This document shows, one piece after another, positions 48,416-56,156 of a stretch of DNA of 64,000 nucleotides (positions are counted from its first letter, which is position 1; each line of letters opens with the position of its first letter). The notes beneath the pieces are model-generated. The model did no database searches and was not told the origin of the DNA. It saw only the letters and a program-made list of their open reading frames with translations. A program made the translations under genes and the position numbers. This DNA comes from Chromohalobacter canadensis (GTDB lineage Bacteria; Pseudomonadota; Gammaproteobacteria; Pseudomonadales; Halomonadaceae). The stretch is from the NCBI RefSeq assembly GCF_034479555.1, contig NZ_CP140151.1, positions 1,488,001 to 1,552,000 of the forward strand. Reading direction: 5' to 3'.

Positions 48416-49812
48416 TCCGGTACGGTCGGGAAGCGCGGCGGATGCGCCTGCATGAAGGCATGGCAGGCGCGCAGCACGCGGATGTCATCGAACTTGCCGC
48501 CAGCGAGCTGGAATCCCACTGGCATGCCCGTGTCGGTGAAGCCGCACGGCACAGAGGCGGCGGGTTGCTGGCTAAGATTGAAAGGATACGAGAATGGCGC
48601 CCATTCTTCCCAATCCCGCATGCCGCTCCCCGGTGGCACTTCGTGATTGGCTTCGAACGGCGACACCGACACCGACGGCGTCATCAGCAGGTGATATTTC
48701 TGGTTGAAATGCTCGAGGCGTTGCGTCAGCCGCGCACGGGATTCCAGGGCGCGGAAGAAGTCCAGCGCGCTCCAGCGCTCGGCGATGCGCGCATTAGTGA
48801 CGAGCCCCGGGTCGAGCAGGGTGCGTTCATGCTCGGTGGACTGCGACCAGACCTCCAGCGAGGCGGTGAACCAGATCTTCTGAAAGATCTCGATCGGCGA
48901 CTCGAAACCGGGGTGAACCTCCTCGACCTCGGCCCCCAATGCCTGTAACTTCTCGGCGGCCTCGCGAACGCGGGCGGCGATCTGCGGCTCGACCCGGGCG
49001 TAGCCAAGGTCCGGCGAGTAGGCGATGCGCAGGCCGCGCAGGTCGCAGTCCATGTCCACGCCCCAGTCATCGGGCTGGCCACGCGTGGCGTACGGATCAC
49101 GGTAGTCGTAACGCCCGATCACGTTGAGCATGCGCGCAGCATCGGGCACGTTGCGCGTCAACGGGCCGATATGCGAAAGCGAGGGTTCCGTGGCGGGCGG
49201 CCATTGCGGCGTCCAGCCGAAGGTCGGCTTGAAGCCGAACACGCCGGTAAACGCGGCGGGTATGCGGATCGAGCCGCCCGAGTCTCCACCCTGATGCAAC
49301 ACGCCCATGTTGAGTGCCGCCGCGGCAGCCGCACCGCCTGACGACCCGCCCGGCGTGAGGCGCGTATCCCACGGATTATAGGTAGCCCCGAACACGCGAT
49401 TGTCGGTGACGGCCTTCCAGCCGAACTCCGGCGTGTTGGTCTTGCCCAGGAAGATCGCGCCCGCTTCACGCAGCATGCGCGCCGGCGGCGCGTCGCTTTC
49501 ACAGGGTGCATCCGAAGTTGTCAACGAGCCGTCGCGGGCCGGCATGCCGGCCACTTCGGTCAAGTCTTTCATCGACACCGGCACGCCGTCGATGGGGCTC
49601 AGCGGCTTGCCCTGCCCCCAACGACGCGCCGAGGCCTTGGCGGCTTGCTCGGCACCTTCGCGGTCGACATACACATAGGCGTTGACCGCGTCGTTGAAGC
49701 GATCAATACGCGCAAGCGCAGCACGCGTGGCTTCCAGCGGCGAGGCCTCGCCAGACCGAAACAGTGCCGCCAGTTGCCCGGCATCCATCATGCCCAGGTC
49801 GGTTTCTTGCAT
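48397..49812 (-). CDS. Amidase (amidase signature family)
   Basis: 471-residue amide hydrolase. The Ser-cisSer-Lys triad is visible: Lys in GVPVSMKDLTEVAGMP, the glycine/serine-rich segment LTPGGSSGGAAAAAALNMG with the cis-Ser, and the nucleophile in QGGDSGGSIRIPAAFTG. It is the GatA/AmiE-like enzyme class; length is normal. No signal peptide, so cytosolic. RBS GAGGGTG precedes the ATG at 49812. It sits opposite the amino-acid importer and may hydrolyse an imported amide (inference). Confidence 0.87.
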   Translation of the reverse strand: MQETDLGMMDAGQLAALFRSGEASPLEATRAALARIDRFNDAVNAYVYVDREGAEQAAKASARRWGQGKPLSPIDGVPVSMKDLTEVAGMPARDGSLTTSDAPCESDAPPARMLREAGAIFLGKTNTPEFGWKAVTDNRVFGATYNPWDTRLTPGGSSGGAAAAAALNMGVLHQGGDSGGSIRIPAAFTGVFGFKPTFGWTPQWPPATEPSLSHIGPLTRNVPDAARMLNVIGRYDYRDPYATRGQPDDWGVDMDCDLRGLRIAYSPDLGYARVEPQIAARVREAAEKLQALGAEVEEVHPGFESPIEIFQKIWFTASLEVWSQSTEHERTLLDPGLVTNARIAERWSALDFFRALESRARLTQRLEHFNQKYHLLMTPSVSVSPFEANHEVPPGSGMRDWEEWAPFSYPFNLSQQPAASVPCGFTDTGMPVGFQLAGGKFDDIRVLRACHAFMQAHPPRFPTVPDPAQTG

Positions 49813-50015
49813 AACACCCTCACATCCTTGTTTGGTGAATGACGTTGATTGGCTTGTCCTTCCTAGGCTAGACGCGAGGCCCCCTGCAGGGCAACGCGCG
49901 ACGCGCGTCACGCATGACCGTGAGGGCCGCGCCCTCGAGTATGACGAGGATTACTGGCTACACGATGCCATCTGCCTGCGCGTGGAAGTGGCGATGTGAG
50001 GCCTGCCGAGACGCC

Positions 50016-51260
50016 TCATTGGCCGGCCCCCATGGCGACCACGACGCAGTCGACACCCTCGCGCGCCAACTGCTGGCACCCTCGGCGCGCTTGAGTTTCC
50101 TCGAGATCCACCAACTGTGCCCGAAAGATGCCCCCATCGCCTTGCACCGATGACACGGCCACGCGACCGTCGAGATCGGCTGGCAGGAAATCGGCGGCTT
50201 GGTCGGCCTGCCGACGCGCCCGGGTACGGTCGCTGAATGCGCCCACCTGAACGGCCCAGGCGCCAACATTGTTGGCCGATTCCCTGGCATCACCGTGCTC
50301 GTATTTCGCCTGGGCGATCAAGTCACGAATGGGGTCATCGGCGGGTGTGGGATCACTCGTTGGGGTGGCCTGCAAGCGGTCCCCGTAAATGTCCGCCTTC
50401 GCGATCCAGTCACCATCCGCGACCGATTCGGCACGCGCGAAGCCACGATCGAGCAGCTCGCTCATGTGAGCATCGCGTGACTGGGCGGTAAAACCGCCCA
50501 TGACCACAGACAGCAGACGACGCCCATCATGTACCGCGGAAGTCGCCACATTGAAACCCGAAGCACGAATGTAACCGGTCTTGAGGCCATCGGTGCCGGC
50601 ATAGTTGTCGAGCAGCCGATTGTGTCCTGTGTAGCGCCTCCCCTGCCACGTGAACTCGGTCTTGGCGAAGACCGGATAATAACTCGGAAAGTCCTGCATC
50701 AGGCGCAGCGCGAGAATCGCCATGTCACGCGCAGTGGTGACTTGGCGGTCATCGGGTAGCCCCGAGGCATTGCGAAATGTTGTGTGCGTCATGCCCAAGG
50801 CGCGTGCCTTGTCGGTCATCTGGCCAGCAAAGGTGGACTCGCTACCCGCCAGCCCCTCGGCTACCACCGCCGCCACATCGTTGGCGGATTTGACCACCAG
50901 GATATTGATGGCATCTTCCACCTTCACCGTCTCACCTGGCCTCACGCCCATCTTGGACGGCGGTTTCGCGGCGGCATGCTGCGAGACCGGCAGGCGCGAA
51001 TCCATGCTCAGCGTGTCGTCCTCGAGCGCCTCGAACAACAAGTAAAGCGTCATCATCTTGGTCAACGACGCGGGGTAGCGTGTCGCATCGGCATTGGCGG
51101 CATGCAGGACCGCGCCGCTCTCGGTGTCGATGACGATGGATGCGTAGCGCGGGTTGGGCGCCGCCTGCGCTGCAGGGAGCATACACAACGCCAGCACGAA
51201 GGCGATCAAAATGAGCAGCGCGGACACCGCACGCGATCGATGAGGAAACGGGGACGTCAT
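50016..51260 (-). CDS. D-alanyl-D-alanine carboxypeptidase with C-terminal SPOR domain
   Basis: 414-residue penicillin-binding protein (DacA/PBP family S11). A signal peptide (about 1-33, ending AQAA) precedes catalytic motifs S65-L-T-K68, S125-A-N127 and K227-T-G229. The C-terminal domain beginning near residue 333 (WAVQVGAFSDRTRARR) is a SPOR domain that binds denuded peptidoglycan at division sites. The D,D-carboxypeptidase acts in the periplasm, trimming pentapeptides. The SPOR fusion is less common than the usual DacA C-terminal domain. Confidence 0.9.
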   Translation of the reverse strand: MTSPFPHRSRAVSALLILIAFVLALCMLPAAQAAPNPRYASIVIDTESGAVLHAANADATRYPASLTKMMTLYLLFEALEDDTLSMDSRLPVSQHAAAKPPSKMGVRPGETVKVEDAINILVVKSANDVAAVVAEGLAGSESTFAGQMTDKARALGMTHTTFRNASGLPDDRQVTTARDMAILALRLMQDFPSYYPVFAKTEFTWQGRRYTGHNRLLDNYAGTDGLKTGYIRASGFNVATSAVHDGRRLLSVVMGGFTAQSRDAHMSELLDRGFARAESVADGDWIAKADIYGDRLQATPTSDPTPADDPIRDLIAQAKYEHGDARESANNVGAWAVQVGAFSDRTRARRQADQAADFLPADLDGRVAVSSVQGDGGIFRAQLVDLEETQARRGCQQLAREGVDCVVVAMGAGQ

Positions 51261-51413
51261 TTGTTATGTCCTTGAAGGAGGAACCCCTCACGGGCCCACT
51301 CGTAACATTTGCCGCGACATTTGTTATGGCGACGCCACAGAGCGCAATAACATAGGGATTATGAGCGAGAGACGCATTCTGTACAGCCCCTATAGGCATT
51401 TTTGGCACCATTC

Positions 51414-51578
51414 GTGACGTTTCGCAAACTTTCGTCACGCGACGACGGAGCCCTGCGCCAACTCTCGATTCCCCTCGGCATCCTCGCCGCCGGTTACTGG
51501 TTCCGAGAACGCCTCCCCTCATTACGACTCGGCGCCATCGCCGTCATGCTCGGGGGACTGGCGCTCGTCGCATGGTGA
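51414..51578 (+). pseudogene. Remnant of a DMT/EamA transporter C-terminus
   Basis: In one frame the sequence reads LSIPLGILAAGYWFRERLPSLRLGAIAVMLGGLALVAW stop, with the two last helices and final stop of an EamA exporter (family pattern ...SVLLGVLLLGEPLSWR...LILAGVALVNW). No start or upstream helices are present. It is overlapped in antisense by the 3' end of the LysR gene. Recognition is by pattern and the region is short, so confidence is moderate. Confidence 0.45.
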
Positions 51579-52466
51579 AATAGGCTTGGAAGCTGAGACT
51601 TCGCCTTTCAAGCATGCTTGTCGTGTGCTCAGCACTTCCGACAGATAGGAGAAAAAAGCCATCACCCTGGCGGTACGCCGCAAATCGGGATGCGTCAACA
51701 ACCACAAAGGCGTCTCCAAGGGGGCCAGCGACTCACCGACTTTCAGGAGGCTATCTTCACTATCGGCGAGATAACACGGCAGAACACCGCGCCCCATGCC
51801 ACTGCGCACTCCCGCCAGCATTCCCAACATGCTATCGACACGATAACGGCATTCAGCTTCTACCCCTTCATGTGCCATCCACCGCTCCAGGGCGGGGTAT
51901 CCCAAGTGTGAATCAGGCCCTACCCAAGCGCTTGTCTCAAGGTGGTGCCGATGGACATAGACGGCCTGAGCGATTTGTCCCACTTGGCGACCCACCAGTG
52001 TTTCCGGGGGTGATTTTGTTGGCCGAATCGCGATATCCGCATCCCGGTGCGATAAATTATATTCACGATTAGAGACTTCCACTTCCAATACGATGTGAGG
52101 GTATTCATGCTGGAAACCTGCAAAGACATCACTCAGCAGCCCCATGAGCAAAGTGTCGGTCGTAGTGACACGCAACGTACCGGACAACCTGGCATCCTGC
52201 CCCACGAGACGCCTTTCCACGGCGTCGATATCTGTCGCGACACGTGCTGCGGTCGTCGCTAGATCGTCACCCGCTAGCGTCGGCACATAGCCCGTGCGTT
52301 GACGTTCGAATAGCCGCACCCCCAACCGAGCTTCAAGCGCCCCTAAGCGGCGAAACACCGTAGCATGGCTGATTCCAAGTTCTCGCCCGGCCCCGGCCAG
52401 AGACTCCTGCCGCACGATTGCCAGTACGATCCGTAGATCATCCCAAGGCAGGCTCTGTGCATTCAT
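51522..52466 (-). CDS. LysR-family transcriptional regulator
   Basis: 314-residue regulator: helix-turn-helix at about 6-60 (VRQESLAGAGRELGISHATVFRRLGALEARLG) and effector domain with DADIAIRPTKSPPETLVG. It is divergent from the quinone-reductase gene at 52554, its likely target. The last 20 or so residues (SKPISPCDERQSPEHDGDGAES) are encoded by the antisense strand of a transporter remnant and are probably not original. Start 52466 is used; an in-frame start further upstream cannot be excluded. Confidence 0.83.
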   Translation of the reverse strand: MNAQSLPWDDLRIVLAIVRQESLAGAGRELGISHATVFRRLGALEARLGVRLFERQRTGYVPTLAGDDLATTAARVATDIDAVERRLVGQDARLSGTLRVTTTDTLLMGLLSDVFAGFQHEYPHIVLEVEVSNREYNLSHRDADIAIRPTKSPPETLVGRQVGQIAQAVYVHRHHLETSAWVGPDSHLGYPALERWMAHEGVEAECRYRVDSMLGMLAGVRSGMGRGVLPCYLADSEDSLLKVGESLAPLETPLWLLTHPDLRRTARVMAFFSYLSEVLSTRQACLKGEVSASKPISPCDERQSPEHDGDGAES

Positions 52467-52553
52467 GCAAAGCTCACTTTCATTCATAGGGAATGTCATT
52501 TCTTTTATGCAAAGCCTAGCGTAATTAGTCCCATGTCGTTACAAGGCTTTCCC

Positions 52554-53303
52554 ATGAATATTTTGATCGTGCATTGCCATCCTGAGCCACGCTCATTCAA
52601 TGCGGCATTAAGCAACCTCGCCGTGACAGCATTGACACGTGAAGGACATGACGTCTGTGTATCAGACCTCTACGCCGAAGACTTCGACCCCGTGGAACGC
52701 GCCAAGCACTTCGTCGGTCGTGCAGACCCCTACTACTTCTCGGCGCTGACCGAGCAACGTCACCATGTTCAATCAGACACGCTACCTGGCGACGTCCAGC
52801 GAGAGATCGACCGACTGCGACACGCCGATCTCGTGATCTTGCAATTTCCGCTCTGGTGGCACGCTCAGCCCGCCATGCTCAAAGGCTGGTTCGATCGTGT
52901 ATTCGTTTATGGCGGGCTTTACTCGGGCACACATCGCTATGATCGAGGACCACTAAAGGGCAAGCGGGCTATCTGTTCGGTCACCACGGGGGCGCCAGCA
53001 TCGACATTTTCTCCCAGCGGTCGAAGCAGCGATATCGCCACACTGATGTGGCCGATCCTTTGCTCTCTCTATTACGTCGGTTTCGATGTACTTTCCCCCC
53101 ACATTACATACGGCGTGCAGGGTGGCGGTTTGAGCTATAAAGACGAACCTGCCTTCCACGATCATCTGGAACAGGCCAAACACCAGTGGGAGACACGTCT
53201 GCGCCACTGGCAAACGGAGCAAGCGATTCCTTTCACCGGCTGGCAAGACTGGGACGAACAGGGCCAGACCGTAGACGCGCACCCCTTGCAGTGGCGTATA
53301 TAA
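52554..53303 (+). CDS. NAD(P)H dehydrogenase (quinone) family flavoprotein
   Basis: 249-residue flavodoxin-like protein of the DT-diaphorase/KefF family. The loop VHCHPEPRSFNAAL (about 6-19) binds the FAD/FMN phosphate, and LQFPLWWHAQPAMLKGWFDRVFVYGGLY is the flavin and dimer motif. CSVTTGAPASTFSPSGRS is a further family loop. Divergent from the LysR regulator by 87 bases. Physiological substrate unknown. Confidence 0.87.
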   Translation: MNILIVHCHPEPRSFNAALSNLAVTALTREGHDVCVSDLYAEDFDPVERAKHFVGRADPYYFSALTEQRHHVQSDTLPGDVQREIDRLRHADLVILQFPLWWHAQPAMLKGWFDRVFVYGGLYSGTHRYDRGPLKGKRAICSVTTGAPASTFSPSGRSSDIATLMWPILCSLYYVGFDVLSPHITYGVQGGGLSYKDEPAFHDHLEQAKHQWETRLRHWQTEQAIPFTGWQDWDEQGQTVDAHPLQWRI

Positions 53304-53424
53304 CCACGACATACACTCTATCGGTCGTCCGATAGTCCTTGAGCTCGTCCCAGCATGGCACCTATCTTGAAGGAGCGCGGCACATAAAGGTGTCGCGCTT
53401 TACTCACGACGAGGAGATGACGAA

Positions 53425-53700
53425 ATGGAAATCATCATCGAAAACGCTGGCATGGACACCGACGACTTCCACATGATCGCAGGTGGCGAGACGGGGGATG
53501 CCCTGCGCAAGACAGCCAAGAACTACCTCGGCAGCCAAGAAGTCACCGAGCATCAGCTCGAGGAGCTACGCATGGCGGGCGGCGAAGAGTACGAAGCGCT
53601 GCGTCGTGACATGACGCAACACGCCTTGAGTGTGGTCAATGTGCCCAAGGACGCCGCGATCTCCCTCGATATCGCGTTCAAGGGCGGCGCCAAGTCGTAA
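53425..53700 (+). CDS. Hypothetical 91-residue protein
   Basis: Small acidic cytosolic protein starting MEIIIENAGMDTDDFHMIAGG, with predicted helices at about 24-64 (ALRKTAKNYLGSQEVTEHQLEELRMAGGEE) and a C-terminal strand (AISLDIAFKGG). A good RBS (GAGGAGATG) precedes the ATG. I recognise no family. It is followed by the DUF1232 gene on the same strand, 64 bases away; an operon is possible. Confidence 0.7.
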   Translation: MEIIIENAGMDTDDFHMIAGGETGDALRKTAKNYLGSQEVTEHQLEELRMAGGEEYEALRRDMTQHALSVVNVPKDAAISLDIAFKGGAKS

Positions 53701-53764
53701 TTCCAATGCAGTGACTCATTGCAAGGGGCATCTTAAGATGCCCCTACTGTCGCTAGGAGCGTGT

Positions 53765-54163
53765 ATGACGCCACGCCACGACCCCATCGAAGAGACGCCC
53801 CTGACCGATACCGACGATATCGTACCGGGAGAAACGGTCAATTACGCAGACACGTTCCAGGAGCAGCGTTTCTGGCACAAGATCACCCGCTACGGGCGCC
53901 GAGCTGGTCGTGAGGTTACGCGACGAGCGCTCCAGCTCTACTTTGTGCTGCAGCGTCCCGACGTTCCGGTATGGGCGAAGACCACGATCTTCGGTGCACT
54001 GGGGTATTTCATCTCACCGTTGGACGCCATCCCCGACCTGATCCCCGCCGGCGGTTACGTCGACGACGCCAGTGTGCTCGGTGCCGCCTTGATCGCGGTG
54101 TCGGTCTACATTGATGACGACGTCAAAGCCCGCGCCGAGCAGGCCATGCCCAAGTGGTTGTGA
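53765..54163 (+). CDS. DUF1232 (YkvA-type) membrane protein
   Basis: 132-residue protein. The DUF1232 core is LQRPDVPVWAKTTIFGALGYFISPLDAIPDLIPAGGYVDD, a conserved helical hairpin with the SPLDAIPD motif, followed by a hydrophobic helix AALIAVSVYI. The N-terminal 45 residues are hydrophilic and acidic. Function unknown. RBS AGGAGCG precedes the ATG; a GTG four bases earlier is out of frame. It ends at a hairpin shared with the fpr gene. Confidence 0.82.
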   Translation: MTPRHDPIEETPLTDTDDIVPGETVNYADTFQEQRFWHKITRYGRRAGREVTRRALQLYFVLQRPDVPVWAKTTIFGALGYFISPLDAIPDLIPAGGYVDDASVLGAALIAVSVYIDDDVKARAEQAMPKWL

Positions 54164-54177
54164 GTGCCCATAGAAAA

Positions 54178-54200
54178 AGCCCCTGACGATGTCAGAGGCT
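54178..54200. terminator. Bidirectional terminator between DUF1232 gene and fpr
   Basis: 10-bp stem with one mismatch (AGCCcCTGAC pairing with GTCAGaGGCT) and a three-base loop. An A5 run on the left gives a T run on the minus strand, and TTCT follows on the plus strand. Confidence 0.75.
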
Positions 54201-54230
54201 TCTCGTGTCACGCCGAAACACTGCTGCCGA

Positions 54231-55007
54231 TCACTTCTCGACGAAGGCGCGCTCGATCACATAATCGCCAGGCTCGCCCATGCGCGGGGAAATGTTGAAG
54301 CCCAGTTCGTCGAGCATAGCGCTGGTGTCGTCGAGCATCGCCGGGCTCCCACAGATCATCGCGCGGTCCTGCTTGGGGTCGAGCTCGGGGAGACCAGTAT
54401 CGGCAAAGAGCTTACCGCTACGGATATGATCGGTCAGGCGCCCCATGGTGTGAAATTCTTCACGCGTTACCGTGGGATAGTAGACCAACTTCTCGCTGAT
54501 CTCCTCGCCCAGGTACTCATGGGCCGGCAGATCCTTGGTAATGAAGTCGGCGTAGGCCAGCTCGCTAACGGTACGCACGCCGTGGATCAGCACGATCTTC
54601 TCGAAACGTTCGTAGACTTCCGGATCCTGAATCAGGCTCATGAACGGCGCCAGGCCGGTGCCAGTGGACAGCAAGTAGAGATTGCGACCCGGCAGCAGGT
54701 CATCGACGACTAGCGTACCGGTGGGCTTGCGGCTGACCATGATCTGATCGCCGACCTTGAGATGCTGCAGCCGAGAGGTCAGCGGACCGTCCTGCACCTT
54801 GATGCTGAAGAACTCGAGGTGATCCTCGTAATTGGGGCTAGCCACCGAGTAGGCCCGCAGCAGCGGCTTACCATCGGCTTCCAGACCGATCATCACGAAC
54901 TGGCCGTTCTTGAAGCGCAGGCTACGCTCGCGCGTGGTGCGGAAGCTGAACAGGGTATCGTTCCAGTGATGAACGCTGAGAACTTCTTCGAGTGCCAGTT
55001 TACTCAC
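54231..55007 (-). CDS. fpr: Ferredoxin/flavodoxin--NADP+ reductase
   Basis: 258-residue FAD enzyme. FAD motif RAYSVASPN, NADP motif STGTGLAPFMSLI and the C-terminal end DYVIERAFVEK match the bacterial FprA type, whose usual length is 258. It moves electrons between NADPH and ferredoxin or flavodoxin in redox defence. Divergent from the LysR gene at 55166, as in Pseudomonas where FinR regulates fpr. Confidence 0.95.
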   Translation of the reverse strand: MSKLALEEVLSVHHWNDTLFSFRTTRERSLRFKNGQFVMIGLEADGKPLLRAYSVASPNYEDHLEFFSIKVQDGPLTSRLQHLKVGDQIMVSRKPTGTLVVDDLLPGRNLYLLSTGTGLAPFMSLIQDPEVYERFEKIVLIHGVRTVSELAYADFITKDLPAHEYLGEEISEKLVYYPTVTREEFHTMGRLTDHIRSGKLFADTGLPELDPKQDRAMICGSPAMLDDTSAMLDELGFNISPRMGEPGDYVIERAFVEK

Positions 55008-55165
55008 GACCGCTCCTTACCTTATAACCGGAAAGCATTATTTGCTTAAATTGAAGTTGCACCAATTATAAGACTGAGCCAATATATCTGTTAAATGAAT
55101 TGTATGGATATCGGTTATCTATCTAGCCGATATAGAAAGGTCGATAAGATCGCCAGGAGATCGCC

Positions 55166-56092
55166 ATGCGTTACACCCTGCGCCAGCTCGAAGTCTTCGT
55201 CGCCATCGCGCAGCACGAGAGCGTATCCCGCGCGGCACAGCGCCTGGCGATGTCGCAGTCCGCCACCAGCACGGCCCTCGCGGAGCTGGAACGGCAGTTC
55301 GACTGCCAACTTCTCGATCGCATCGGCAAGCGGCTAAAGCTCAATGCACTGGGCTTTCAACTCCTGCCCAAAGCCGTGGCCCTGCTCGACCGTGGCGAGG
55401 AAATCGAAGAGCTGCTCAAGGGTCAGCGCGGCATTGGCTCGCTGGACGTCGGCGCGACGCTGACCATCGGCAATTACCTAGCGACGCTGCTGATCAGCGA
55501 CTTCATGCGCCGCCATCCCGGGAGTCGCGTGCGCCTGCACGTGCGCAACACGGCCTCCATCGTCGACCGCATCACCCATCACGACCTGGACTTGGGGCTG
55601 ATCGAGGGCGACTGCCAACACGATGACATCGTCATGCAGCCCTGGGTCGAGGATGAACTCACCGTGTTCTGCTCGCCGCGACATCCCCTTGCCAACGCCG
55701 GTCAGGCGGACCTGGAAACGCTGATGGGCGAGGATTGGATCATGCGTGAGGAGGGTTCGGGAACACGCCGTACGCTGGATCAAGCAATGCGCCACCGACG
55801 TGGCCGACTCAATGTGCTGCTCGAGCTGGAGCATACCGAGGCCATCAAGCGTGCAGTGGAATCGGGGCTTGGCATCGGCTGTGTCTCGCACCTGGCCCTG
55901 CGCGACGCCTTCCGGCGCGGCAGTCTGGTGCCCATCGCCACCCCGGAGCTCGACCTGACGCGCCAATTCACCTTCATCTGGCATCGTCACAAATACCTGA
56001 CCACCGCCATGCGCGAGTTTTTGCGCCTATGCCGTGAGATGACCGCCGGTATTCAGCGCAGCGACGACATCGACCTGCCCGCCGTGCCTTGA
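55166..56092 (+). CDS. finR: LysR-family regulator, FinR-like
   Basis: 308-residue regulator: helix-turn-helix at about 2-60 (LEVFVAIAQHESVSRAAQRLAMSQSATSTALAELE) and effector domain (LDVGATLTIGNYLATLLI, DLDLGLIEGDC). It is divergent from fpr with 158 bases between starts, which are AT-rich and hold both promoters. In Pseudomonas putida the gene in this position encodes FinR, an activator of fpr under oxidative and osmotic stress; the same role is likely here. RBS AGGAG. Confidence 0.85.
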   Translation: MRYTLRQLEVFVAIAQHESVSRAAQRLAMSQSATSTALAELERQFDCQLLDRIGKRLKLNALGFQLLPKAVALLDRGEEIEELLKGQRGIGSLDVGATLTIGNYLATLLISDFMRRHPGSRVRLHVRNTASIVDRITHHDLDLGLIEGDCQHDDIVMQPWVEDELTVFCSPRHPLANAGQADLETLMGEDWIMREEGSGTRRTLDQAMRHRRGRLNVLLELEHTEAIKRAVESGLGIGCVSHLALRDAFRRGSLVPIATPELDLTRQFTFIWHRHKYLTTAMREFLRLCREMTAGIQRSDDIDLPAVP

Positions 56093-56094
56093 CC

Positions 56095-56124
56095 AAAAAA
56101 GCCCATCGGCATATGCCGATGGGC
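56095..56124 (-). terminator. Terminator of the chemoreceptor gene
   Basis: Perfect 12-bp palindrome GCCCATCGGCAT/ATGCCGATGGGC (56101-56124) with an A6 run on the left, giving a T run on the minus strand, 33 bases after the chemoreceptor stop. It also faces the end of finR. Confidence 0.85.
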
Positions 56125-56156
56125 CGTGATGAAAAGAAGTGAAGAGATTGCGTGGT

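Noticed and set aside
50932..51522. 196-codon minus-strand frame
   Set aside because: It overlaps the carboxypeptidase start in another frame and gives a low-complexity Arg-rich product.
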